The notes: generated by a model not told the origin, from the letters alone. Shown: positions 24,157 to 36,090, counted from the first letter of the stretch. The stretch is 64,000 nucleotides of DNA from Leucaena leucocephala (GCA_037074615.1 CM073537.1:15953989-16017988), one strand, 5' to 3'. Made by a program: numbers and translations.

Positions 24157-26055
24157 AAAGAGTGGTTTAATTTCTTTGTATAGAGTGATTCTTTGATGAG
24201 ATGAACATATTTTTGTAAGATGTGTAAAGTAAATTCTTGATTTGTAATATGGTTGGGGTACGATGATGCTTGAACCAGAATGGTGAAGAAATGCATTAGG
24301 ATGACGAATAAGGAAAGAGTGAAATTTTTGTGTAGTACAAATTATGCAGCTTCTCAGTTTTGTAAATGTGTATCAATGACATGTTTGGCTCAAAATTTGC
24401 CCCAAGGATTGGGAAGTAAATCAAACTTACAGATTTGTCTATTGACCCATATCTGTGATCAAAACTAAGTCTGATATAGTCTTGCATGCTTATGATGTGA
24501 AATCTAAAAGTACACGTAGAAATAGTACAAGGAATAATAAACGAAGAGCAATCATATGAAGAATAATTAAAGGATAGGAATTGAGGCACTGGTTTGATTC
24601 ATCTGCCTAAATCAAAATCCAAAAAAATAAATTACAAACAAAAATAAAATTATCAAGTGGCATGTACATGGATAGAGTTTATCCTTTATTGAAGTTGAAT
24701 TCTTTCTGCTCAAATTAGCCTCAGGAAAGAAACAAAATACACAATACACAAGCACACGCAGTGGCAATGAAGAAAATTGAAATTGAGATGAAATCTCCAT
24801 AAGTGGACAAAAGAAATTAGAACAGGGGAAGTAAACGAAAACATTATTAAACTAGCAGTCTTGATTGAGAGAAATAAATTTAAAAAAAGACGACTCCAAA
24901 AAGAGTTACAGGTAAGCTGAAGATATTCAATCTGAGGCACTTTGGAGGGTTATAGAGCCTTTCAAATGAAAAAAAAAATGGACTGAAAACTTCTTCATGA
25001 TAGTAGAAAAACCAGAAAAACATTAATAGGTTGCGTCAGATGTGTAGTACTTTATAATTAATCTGAAGTAGCGAAACTTGTTCACATAATAGGCAGAATA
25101 ACAAGTTTCATTATTGAACAGAAAAAATCTGGGTTCCATTCAAGAAATCTTTTTACTTCTCTAACAAAACAGAGGAAGATATATACAAATTCTATTGTTC
25201 TGCTTCATCTCTGTTTTGCGTGCCATTTTATTGCCGAACAAGTAAGAACTCGAACACAGTCAATAGGAGAAGAACTTACTCGATCAATGCTGAGATTTAA
25301 AATTTTAATGCTATAAATCTTCCACCCATATATACAGTTTCTCCAGATTCAATCATTTAACAATAGGAATCATCAAAAAATTTTAAGGCTTCAGGATTCT
25401 ATTTATTCCCTCGTGTACAACGAGCGATTTAGATGAAGTGGGATCATAAAAAAGATTACGTATCATCAAGTAGTTCCCCTTTAACCATATCATGTCAAAT
25501 TCAACATAGAAAAAGTAACCATTTTCACTGTAGAAACTTGAATCTTCATGGGGAAGATAGTAGGTGGCGACATCCTATCTTTCTTTCTGTTCCCTCATTG
25601 TCATTTTTGTGTAGGTGAGCTGAAATAGAAAAAAGCAGTCATTTTTATCCCAGAAGGAAGAACAGATCTCACTATCCTGAAAAAGATTAGATTTATACTA
25701 AAGCGGCAAGATGAATCTGAACTGAAGCATCTTAGGAAGAACGTCCCGTTTCATAATGTTTTCGAATGTTGCCGTATAAACATTATGAAACTGAAACGTG
25801 AGATGAATCTTCCACCTGCATGACTTAACAAGGAGAGAACTTTCATATCACAGAGATCATGTTTCCATGTTTAGGCATTTAACATATTTCTTAAAAGCAA
25901 ACTCTCCCCTGTTTCAGACATGAACTTTAGTTGCCGTATAACTTCAACATAATAGTAACCCCACAACCAACGATTGAATCCTTATGTGGACATGAGGAAA
26001 TAGTCTCAGAAATTATAGTAAAATGTAAAAAAGTTTTTCAATTCAGAAGAACAGC
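24157..26055. other. Intergenic region between the two CESA genes
   Basis: This holds the CESA7 3' UTR (to about 24500) and about 1.5 kb of spacer. No additional gene is visible. A hairpin-forming repeat lies at 25748-25791. No strong transposon is recognised, so the two CESA genes look like a simple head-to-tail tandem pair. Confidence 0.6.
25748..25791. repeat. Perfect 14-bp inverted repeat (hairpin) upstream of the second CESA
   Basis: GTTTCATAATGTTT at 25748-25761 pairs perfectly with AAACATTATGAAAC at 25778-25791 across a 16-nt loop. Partial pairing extends outward (ACGT... with ...ACGT). It lies about 330 bp before the start codon. It could be a small MITE remnant or a stem-forming regulatory segment. 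Confidence 0.7.
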
Positions 26056-26062
26056 TATAAAT
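26056..26062 (+). promoter_or_regulatory. TATA box candidate of the second CESA gene
   Basis: TATAAAT, 61 bp before the ATG at 26123. That places a likely start of transcription near 26088 and implies a short leader of about 35 nt. Position and sequence are typical of plant promoters, but the exact start is inferred. Confidence 0.5.
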
Positions 26063-26122
26063 GTCAACCCCAACCTCAGTCATCCATATTTGCTCTGCCC
26101 TCCTCATTCACCACCACCCACC

Positions 26123-29100
26123 ATGGAAGCTAGCACTGGACTTTTTGCAGGGTCTCACAACAACAACGAGCTTGTGGTCATACAAGGACACGAAGAAGAG
26201 GTAAATCATTAAAAAAACAAGACAAGTTTGAGTTATCGTACTTTAACAGTTTACTTATGTTGGACTTAACAAATTCTTTCGTTTTGGTGCAGCATAAGCC
26301 AGTGAAGAACTTAGATGGTCAGCTATGTGAGATATGTGGGGATTCTGTGGGGTATACAGTGGATGGAGATTTGTTTGTGGCCTGTGAAGAGTGTGGTTTC
26401 CCTGTGTGCAGGCCATGTTATGAGTATGAAAGGAGGGAAGGGACTCAAGTTTGCCCTCAGTGCCAGACCAGATACAAGCGAATCAAAGGTATAAAACATC
26501 CAAGCATATGTGAACTTTTAACACTTCCTTATAGCTTTTAATTATTGTTTTTCGGCTGTGCAAAGGAAGCCCAAGAGTTGAGGGAGATGAAGATGAAGAT
26601 GACGGGGATGATATTGAGCATGAGTTCAAAATGGAAGAAGAAAAGTATAAGCTCATGATAGGCCGTGGAGAAGATGACGATAATGCTAAATTACCAGTAG
26701 TAATAGCCAAGGTTAGTCTTATACAGTCTATGCTTGATACAAGGAAATTAAAGGTTGGTGAAAGGGAAAAAAGAAATACGGTTCATCAGCATTTTTCTTC
26801 CTTATGTTATGGTAGTTTATAATTGTTTGAGTGCAATATGCAGGTGAATGGAGAGATGCCCATTATTGAAGAACCTGGTATGTTTCTGCTTTCCCATTGT
26901 ATCAAGATAATAGCACATTTCTGTTATTTCCAAAACTAAAATAAAAAGAAAAAAAAAACACAGGCGCTTGCTTAAAATGATCATAGTGCTTTTAATGGAG
27001 CAGGAAATGGGAAGCTGGATGAAAAGACAGAGATAACAGATGACTGGAAGATGAATCAAGGAAATCTGTGGCCTGAAACTGATGCATCAGTTGACCCTGA
27101 AAAGGCCATGTAAGCACCAAGACTTATTTCCAGATCCAGAAACTTTGGAACAAATCTGAAAAACTCTTTGACCTGAAATCCAGGAAAACCATGGACTAAT
27201 TAATTAACACTGTTGTGATACAAACTGATGCAGGAGAGACGAAGCTAGACAACCACTCTCAAGGAAAGTAGCAATACCATCAGGCAGACTCAGCCCTTAC
27301 AGGATGATGGTCACAGCTCGGCTTCTGATTCTACTATTGTTCCTTCAGTACAGAGTCATACACCCAGTTCCTGACGCGGTTGGACTCTGGCTAACATCTG
27401 TAATATGTGAAATATGGCTTACATTGTCGTGGATAATTGATCAGATTCCGAAATGGTTTCCCATTGACCGGGAGACATACCTTGATAGGCTTTCACTCAG
27501 GTATGTTGATTAGCCCATCAGAACAAGAGTTGACACATACTGATCTAATTATTGAACAGCAACAGCTAATGTTATAATTGCAAGTCACTAGCAACATACT
27601 TACATATATTCATTCATATATATACACTTTTTGGGCTTAGTTCACATGAACTGATAAAACTTAAATTAAAGAATGAAATAGTATTGGCATTGTTGATCCT
27701 ACTAGAGCATAAACCCGTGATAAGAAGCAAAGTATCTGTAAATTGTAATGCAGGTTTGAACCAGAGAACAAGCCGAATTTGTTTCCTCCAATAGATGTCT
27801 TTGTCACTACTGTCGATCCAATTAAGGAACCTCCACTAGTTACAGCTAATACTGTTCTTTCAATCCTGGCCATGGATTACCCTGCTAGTAAAATCTCATG
27901 CTATGTTTCTGATGATGGAGCTTCCCTGCTCACCTTTGAAGCTCTCCAAGAAACTGCAGAGTTTGCACGGAAGTGGGTACCCTTCTGCAAAAAATATACT
28001 ATAGAGCCCCGAGCCCCAGAGAAGTACTTCTCTGAGAAGATTGATTTTCTAAAGGATAAGGTCCAGTCGACTTATGTCAGAGACCGCCGTACTATGAAGG
28101 TTTGTGTTATTGCTCTTAATTCCTTCTCTTAGAATACTATAGAAGTTGTATAGAACAAGGTTTCACTGCTTCTTGTAACATGACAGAGAGAATATGAAGA
28201 ATTCAAGGTCAGGATAAATGCACTTGTAGCTAAATCCATAAGAGTTCCCCAAGAAGGGTGGACTATGCAAGATGGGACACCATGGCCAGGAAACAATACC
28301 AATGATCACCCAGGTATGATACAAATTCTTCTTGCTCGGAGTGGAGGCGTTCAAGGAAATGAACTTCCCTGTCTTGTCTACCTGTCTCGTGAGAAAAGGC
28401 CAGGGTTTCAACACCACAGCAAAGCTGGAGCCTTGAATGCATTGGTAAACTCATCAAGGACCATTTGCCTTCTGACATTATACTTTCCCATTCTCATAGG
28501 CTAAAGTAAACTAGTTGTGACCTTTAATTCTTCTTCAATTTTCAGCTTCGGGTATCTGCATTGCTAAGCAATGCTTCTTTTGTGTTGAACTTGGATTGCA
28601 ATCACTATGTGAACAATAGCAAGGCTGTGAGAGAGGCCATGTGTTTCTTCATGGACCTACAAGTTGGAAAGGCCATTTGCTTTGTCCAGTTCCCGCTAAG
28701 ATTTGACAGCCTTGATAAGCATGATCGTTATGCCAACAGAAATACTGTTTTATTTGATGTAATTGAAACAATTCGATCTCTATATCTCTCATGTTCATTG
28801 TTTCCTTGTCGGCATGAGTGAAAATTTATATATGATCCTTCTTGTTTTTCTGCAGATAAACTTGAGATGCCTAGATGGAATTCAAGGACCTATTTATATT
28901 GGTTCAGGATGTATCTTCCGGAGGAAAGCTTTAAATGGCAGTGAACCTCCGAAGACTTCAAAGCGCCCAAAAATGGTAGGTTGTGGCTGCTGTCCTTGTT
29001 TTGGATCACGCAAGAAGCTACAAGTGCACTCTAAGCATGATGATGGCAATGAAGATGATTCAACCATGACAGGTGACCAGAATTCTATATAACCTCACAT

Positions 29101-30722
29101 AGCAAACATTTTTCTTTTTCCCACTTTCTGGCTCAACACTTTTTCCTCATCTTACAGGAACAGATGAAGGCAAGCAGATTTTAGCATCAGAGATGAATTT
29201 TGAAAATAAATTTGGGAAATCTGCAGTTTTTGTGAACTCTTCCATAATAGAAGAAGGTGGTACTCCTTCTACCTCCAATCAGGCAGCCTTGCTTAAAGAA
29301 GCCATCCATGTCATGAGTAGCAGCTATGAAGACAGAACCCTATGGGGATACGAGGTATTACCAACATCTCCTTTTGATTTGTCCCTGTCTTTGCGGATGA
29401 AAAGGTTGACTTACTGCTGAAGCATTTCTTCAACCATTTTCTTATCTACAGGTTGGTTGGAACTATGGATCTATATCATCAGATATTCTGACAAGTTTCA
29501 AAATGCACTCTCTTGGTTGGAGATCCGTGTACTGCATGCCAGAAAGACCTGCTTTTAGGGGTACTGCTCCGATCAACCTTTCAGATCGACTCAGTCAGGT
29601 GCTTAGATGGGCAGTTGGATCGCTTGAGATCCTTTTCAGCAGCCATTGCCCAATATGGTACACCTTAGGTGAAGGAAAACTTAAGGGGCTTCAAAGAATT
29701 GCCTATATCAACAGCACAGTCTACCCTTTCAGCTCAATACCCCTTCTAGTATATTGTCTCATTCCTGCCGTCTGCCTGCTCACAGACAAGTTCATCACAC
29801 CATCGGTAATAATAATTTTCCCTTTCCTACAATAGAAAAGAAAGATATAGACAGATACATCATTGGATAATCATGGACCTTTCAGAAGAAGAAAAAATGT
29901 GTCACAATTTAATGAACATACAGGATTACATGAATTTAATGCTCTTTATAATGGTGAAAATGTCAAACATCACTCATTTAAAATTAATGAAGAAAACACT
30001 ATGCATTCCCTTTAGACTATACATTATACACTAGAAACAAAACCTAGTTTTTTGTTCAGTTTATTCTGTTTTGCTGTAATAGTAAACAAGTCGTTTCTTA
30101 GTCTAACAATTAAACTATTCTCAATTTATTCATTGTCTAGATAAGCACCTTGGCAAGTCTTCTCTTTATTGCACTGTTCATCACAATCTTTGCATCTAGC
30201 ATTCTTGAGTTGAGATGGAGTGGAGTCACTCTTGAGGAATGGTGGAGAAATGAGCAATTCTGGGTTATCGGCAGCGTCTCAACACATCTCTTTGCAATTG
30301 TGAGAAACTTTCTGAAATCTGTGTCCAAAGTTGATATTAATTTCAGCGTCGTGTCAAAAGTACCAGATGATGGGGAATTCCAAGATCTGTACACCTTTAG
30401 ATGGACAGCACTGCTAATACCTCCAACCACTATCATCATCATCAACCTTGTTGGCATTGTAGCTGGGTTTACAGATGCCATAAACAGTGGTGGACATTCC
30501 TGGGGAGCATTACTTGGGAAACTCTTCTTCTCTTTCTGGGTTCTGGTCCACCTTTACCCATTCCTCAAAGGTATGATGGGTAAACAGAACCGAACACCAA
30601 CCCTTGTTATCATATGGTCAGTGCTTTTGGCTTCTATCTTCTCCTTGCTTTGGGTAAGAATTGATCCTTTTGTGTTGAAAACAAAAGGACCTGATGTTAA
30701 GCAGTGTGGAATCAGTTGCTGA
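26123..30722 (+). CDS. CESA7-like tandem paralogue with altered catalytic motifs (possible non-catalytic CESA)
   Basis: Full-length CESA-type membrane protein, 997 aa. Exons: 26123-26200, 26293-26488, 26566-26711, 26844-26877, 27004-27109, 27234-27500, 27754-28099, 28187-28444, 28546-28758, 28856-29072, 29158-29354, 29452-29805, 30141-30722. All introns are GT-AG, in phase, with no stop. The N-terminus (MEASTGLFAGSHNNNELVVI) ties it to CESA7. Kept: all eight RING cysteines (38-83), the membrane segments, DDG 329-331, QVLRW 735-739, CCPCFG and C-terminal CGISC. Changed: DCD is DCN at 494-496, TED is SSD at 695-697, and the gating loop is FSVVSK at 872-877. The variable region after the RING is shorter than in CESA7. 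CESA7 exon 7 corresponds to exons 8+9 here, so one intron differs. The open frame argues for selection. It could be a structural or regulatory rosette subunit, an altered glycosyltransferase, or an early pseudogene. Confidence 0.92.
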
Positions 30723-30937
30723 ATTAGTTGGCCTTCATTCATTTACATCTCCGTGAAAATGCATGTCCCTATCTATTTTTTTCAATTCTGAAACAGGATT
30801 CAGCAAAAATCCAAGATGCTCCAAATGAATAGAGTTAGAGCGAAAATTTTGTGAAGCATTGCTACAAGTACTTCATTTTATATCCCTTCTTTTTTCTTTT
30901 AGATGAAAGGAGAAAGCAAAGAGCAGTATATTGAGTT

Positions 30938-32225
30938 TTGTAAGTATAGGAGAGGAAGTTGTACTTATGATACATTTGATTGCAAATAATTCAACTGATT
31001 AAGCTGCAAATTTACATGTAAGTAATTACACTGACGGGACCCTAGAGAAAATACTAGGCAGAGTACCCAGAAATGAAAAAAAGAAAAAAGTTAAGTATGG
31101 TGTAAGGTGTAACATGGTAATTTTCTCATTTTCTGTTCAAAAAACAAATTAATAAGGCTAGTTATAAACTATGCTACAAAAAAGTTCAATAAATAAACGG
31201 CAAAATTGTACCTCTGGTGCATTTTCCAGGGTAGAACATCTCAAAGTAGATAGAAAAATGAAACGCAATTAAGTGTCTGAAAACATGCTGGAGCACACTT
31301 GGATTCATGAAAATAGACTTGCATATAATTAGGTGAAAGACTGCAATGTTGAACTTATGTAAAGCTTAACTTTAGGAACAACCCAAAGCTGGAGTCAGGA
31401 AGAGGGTCAAGATAATTTGTTTTTAATGGTGTAAATCAAGACAATATTGTAGAAATACAAAGAATATGAATCCAAAAGGTTAGATGTCACTCTCATCCCG
31501 CAGAGATTAAGAGGAACGATTATTCTGTTTCACCAATAGTCTCCATAAGAACAGACTCCGTCTTTAAAATGATGGAATCTGTTGGCATACCTTACAATAA
31601 TAACTCTCTGTGATATTTGATATAAATTTGGTTGCGCTATGACAATCTAAGCTAAACACTGAATCCCCATCCCAACTTTCAACTCCTGCATCTCTGCTGC
31701 GGCAGGAAGCACAGTTGACACAGTCGCTGAATCCAATTTCACCCTTTCTGCAACCATATCCCAAGACACTTCAATTGAATCACCATAACAACAATACCTC
31801 ACTAACCCATTTTAATCACGGTGTTCCACAAAACAGTATCTAGCTCGCGCATTCTATCGAACACCTTCCTTGCTAACTCAACACATGAAAACTTAAAATA
31901 CAGATCAACAACTGCGGACCCAACAAAAAATTCGGAGCCCGACCCATCAACATTCGATTGAGCATGCAACAACATTCCATACTTCCCATCGGGGAACCGC
32001 GAAGCAGCCATTATAGCAAACGAATATATCAGGCCTAAGGTGAGTGTTTCTCCGCATATTAGCGTACAAAGAAATGGAGGACGAAGGCGACGCATTGGTG
32101 GAGAAACCTCTAATGAGGACGTTGAAGAGAAAAATGTCAGGGTTTGGTATGGTGAAGAAGAGATGACGAGCTTGTTGAATGGCGCGAAAGTCAAAGAGCT
32201 TCTGGAGGAGCTTGGTGACATCTCT
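30938..32225 (-). pseudogene. Deleted pseudogene copy of the PPR-DYW gene with its 3' flank
   Basis: Left part: 30938-31195 matches the PPR 3' flank (7155-7390). About 340 bp of extra sequence follow (31195-31535). From 31535 the C-terminal coding end of the PPR gene is recognisable (CCAATAGTCTCC, then ACAGACTCCGTCTTTAAAATGATGG). At about 31650 it jumps to the middle of the gene (TAAACACTGAATCCCCATCCCA), missing the segment equal to about 7520-9040. It then runs on to the equivalent of about 9610. Frameshifts are present, and residual frames read HAQSNVDGSGSEFFVGSAVVDLYFKFS. It has no functional repeat array or E domain. It is a dead copy, less complete than the gene at 7396-9822. Confidence 0.9.
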
Positions 32226-32592
32226 ATTTCGAGCTGGACTGTCTACGATGAGTCGAGGACGGCTCTCTGTTTAACTGTCATACATTGGAAAATTATTTTT
32301 ATATTTATAATTTTATTTATCCCTATAATAAGTTTTTAAAATTGAAAATAAATAATACTTATCTATCATATTTTTAATATAAAATATATTTAATTATATT
32401 AAAAAATTAGTTAAATAAATTAATATTGTATATTTTTTTAAAATACACTTGGTATTTTCTTTAATTCTTTTCATTTTTCTTATATTTGATTATTATTTAA
32501 ATGATATTAATAAGAATAATTTATAAAAAATTAATAAATATAAAAAATAAATTTTATATTAAAAATTAAAATTAATTTTTTAATTTAAACAC

Positions 32593-34777
32593 AGGAGGAG
32601 ACGGGTGTGCGTGGGCAGGGCTGGGCAGGGCAGCCCCTTTGCCCGGTGCCCTGCCCAGAAAATGCATGGGCTGCATTTCCCAGCCCGGTGCCCGGCCCTG
32701 CCCGGTAAAAGCCCTAAGTATTTCGGGCTGGGTATAGGCGGGCTGGGCATGCCCAAATAGTGATGTCCTGCTCATATTGTGGAAAAAAATCTGCAATCAT
32801 AAATTTCTAAAATAATATCATATGTATGTCTTAAAGATATAAAAAATATCCAAAATTAACTAAAAACAAGGTGACAACGAGGATGACGATACAATAGAAG
32901 TTTTAAAAGCAGTTGAAGTTGAAGTATCTTCAAGAGAGGATGACGATACTTTAGAAGCTTGATCATCCATTTAAACAAAGTATCTTCAACCTGAAATTAA
33001 CCCCAGAAATATCAGAAATTAGCCATTGAAATCCAAAGCAATTAAAATCCCTTTTCCCTTTTCCACACCAATTAAAATCCAAAAAAATTTTCTCCCTCAT
33101 ATGTTATAGACTTGATATTACTAAGTCGATCAAAATCCCTTTTCCACACCAATTAAAATCATGTAGTCGTCTGCAGGCATCACAGATACGTTAATCCAAT
33201 TAGAATAGACAGTAGAACTTGTGAATGTGACTATCTTTTTAATTTATTTTCTGTTTGCCCAGTAATGTAATCTCAAGTCTCCAGTACCTCCTTCTTTTAG
33301 GTTGAGAGGACAGAATGTTGAAGAATTCAAAAGTTGATTTATGTGAATATATTCCATTAGATTAAGATGCTTAAGCTACACAATTCACAAAGCCTAAACA
33401 CCAGTTCCTGCGTTCTGCATATTTCATGTCCACTGACTCAGGAGAAGGAAAAATATAAGTAGATTAGTTCTTTAGACTATTTTGATTTTCCTCCCTTTGG
33501 TTCGATCTTAGATAGTCATTATACCTGCTAGGATTTTCCCCCTGTTCTGCACTATCCCAATAAAAAAAATACCATGGAGGGACAAAGCTTCTTTGTTTGT
33601 ATTGAAAATGTGTTTTTTGTTTATAATTTTCATCGGCATTGCATAGATAATATGACAAATCACTTAGAAGAGACAATTCCCTGATGAAACCAAGAAACTT
33701 TTTTCCATGTGGGAGCTGAGGTTTGGTTCCTTTTTATGACATTTTGAGGACATGCGGTCTTTACATGGTTCCATATTCATGATTATGAACTGAAATATTT
33801 GAAAGTATGCCTCTTTGTAAATTAGAGACCCACAACATGGTGAGTTTTCCTTCAAACATGGGAGTGAAGTATAATCTTGGGACATTGTGGCGAGGACAAC
33901 TGATTCATATTTTTATTTATGCAAATATTTTGACTCCAGTGGAATAATATATCTATAACACGAATAACAAACAAAGGCTAAGTCTAGACATACTGTATGA
34001 TTTACAGAAGTAGCTCGCCAAATTGAAATCAAAAGAAGACTTAAACTTCACTCGATCTATAGCATAAATCTATTTTATGCCGAACTCATCAAATCTGATT
34101 TCAATTCATGGCGCCAGTGGATTAACAAAAAGAATAGCGATGATTCAGATGGAAATAACTTAACATCACATGCAAATGAAAATTATTTCAAAAACAGCTC
34201 ACGTATTAACCATGCCCAGTCAAGAAAGAAGAACACACCTAAAACTGAAGGCGGATCTGAATCAGAGTTTTGAAGGCCAGATGGAAGACGAACTAGGAAC
34301 CTGATGAATGATGTTCCCAGACTGAGTTAGTGAGTGCGACGAAGAGAGGATGATGAAATGGTGGTGGCAAGTGCGGCGACGGGGACGACTGTGCGCTCCA
34401 GGATTGTTTGAGGTATGAACTCAGCGTCTCGGCGATGCACTCTGTTCTGTAGTCTATCGGCTGTCGCTACTCGCTATGAATCTGAACTGTTGAACATTTA
34501 GGCATTAGGGTAAAGCCGCTCACACCTCACAGGCACGCAACACGCTCACAGATAGGTACACAAATTAGATATTAGTAAATAAAAAAAAATTCGGGCCCGG
34601 CAAAAATGGGCAGGGCAACATACCCTACCCGGTGCCCTGCCCGGCCCGGAATTTAGCCCTGCCCAAACTTGCCCAATTGTATTTCGGGCCAATTTTTTTG
34701 GGCTGGGCAGGGCTATTTTTCTCCGGGCTCGGGCAAGCACACCGGGCACTGGGCATGTTGAACACCCCTAGGAGGAG
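32593..34777. mobile_element. hAT-type non-autonomous DNA transposon with 8-bp target site duplication
   Basis: The target duplication AGGAGGAG lies at 32593-32600 and 34770-34777. The ends are ACGGGTGT (32601) and, on the other strand, AGGGGTGT (from 34769). Both subterminal regions are GC-rich and dense in GCCCGG/GGGCAGGGC motifs (32605-32760 and 34590-34755) in opposite orientation, as in plant hAT elements. The 1.8-kb interior has no transposase and no ORF I recognise; short ORFs at 33464-33885 are unsupported. The element lies between the PPR pseudogene and the QWRF gene. Confidence 0.85.
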
Positions 34778-34869
34778 TAACACTATTTACTAATTATCAA
34801 CGGTAGTTAATTTATTACTCTGCATATGAAAGGCCCATCTATCTATCTAAGTTATATGTATAGATGAAT

Positions 34870-35135
34870 CATGACTTTAACATACCGTTTATGGGTTCAA
34901 TTAATAAAAAGGTGAGACATACGATTATTTAAAACGTGTTCGATTCTTAGAGAGTATCATTTTGTTGTGGTTCCAGTCGCGATATTTGAGGAGGCATCTT
35001 AACTCCTAGGAACCTAGGTTTACACCTGAAGGTAATAGACGGCTCGCCCTGTCCGATATTGGTATTGCCTATAAGAAAAAGAGACTTCACCTTACCTTTA
35101 GATTATGAGTGAGCCCAACTATTTTTTAAATTTTT
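34870..35135 (+). repeat. Dispersed repeat, family 2 (SINE-like), copy 1
   Basis: It shares an ordered set of blocks with copies at about 56900-57120 and 63135-63390. These are ACGATTATTTAAAACGTGTTCGATTC (B-box-like GTTCGATTC), GTGATTCCAGTC-like, GGAGGCATCTTAACTC, a CCTGAAGGTAATAGACG-like block and a 3' TTTAGATTATGAGTGAGCCCAAC before an A/T tail. The B-box-like motif and the size of about 230-260 bp suggest a Pol III SINE. The A box is not clear. Confidence 0.6.
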
Positions 35136-36071
35136 TTGTAAAAAAAAAAATAACACGAACTTTAAAGAAAAATGGGCAATCTTTTATTTATCAATGAAAA
35201 AAACAGAGAAATCTTTGAATTTGGTCAAAATTTAGATACATCTTATATCTTTATTATTATGTCAACTGTATAGTTTTACAATTCAATATGATATAAGTCT
35301 TTTAATTTTTTTTATATACTAATCTATCATATCTTTAATAAAAAAACTAGTTAACTAATTTAAATAGATTAATAATATTACTCTAATCCTATATATAAAT
35401 CTATTTTAGCGAAAAATTTGGGTCCTTAATATAAGCCCACTAAGAAATATTAATGAGTGTCTTCCAATTTTATCTCTATTAAAAATGAGAGAGAGAAAAA
35501 GGAATGAGAAAAGGTAAGGTAATACTCGTTTTTAAATAAGGATAAATTTAAAAAAAAATGTAAGACATATTAAATGACTTAACTAATATTTATTGTATGT
35601 GAGAATTAGTAAAATAGATTTATATATAAGGCTAGATTGATAATTAGTAATATGAAATTATTTTAAGGGGATAAATTTAGTTATAATTAACTAATTTATT
35701 TAGTTTCATTAATATATTTAAATTAATTAATTAACTCTTATATTAAAAAAATAAATATATATATATATAGTTGTATTGAAGTCTTTTTTTTTTCTTTAAT
35801 TTTATCTCTATATCGATCTAGCGGACTTTAAGCTTTTGTATTAATGAAAGATTAAAATAAGAAAGGAAATTCAGATAACTAAACACAAATGCCAGATTCT
35901 GTAAAATTTTCTTTTATGCATTGTAGCTCTGAAACTCTTCAAACTAAATTCAAGTTTGCTCCTTTGCATCTTCGTTTCATTTTCCTAATATAAATTACAA
36001 GTGGAAGAAACAGGACCCTGACATAGTGGGAAAAAAAAGTGGGGAGCTTTTCTTTCTTTTTTGGGGGAAGG

Positions 36072-36090
36072 GGTAATAAAACAAAATATA

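Noticed and set aside
26123..30722. Calling the second CESA a pseudogene
   Set aside because: All thirteen exons are open, all splice sites are canonical and domain order is complete. Motif changes alone do not show loss of function.
33464..33885. Short minus-strand ORFs inside the hAT element
   Set aside because: No resemblance to transposase or host proteins that I can recognise, and they are too short to call.
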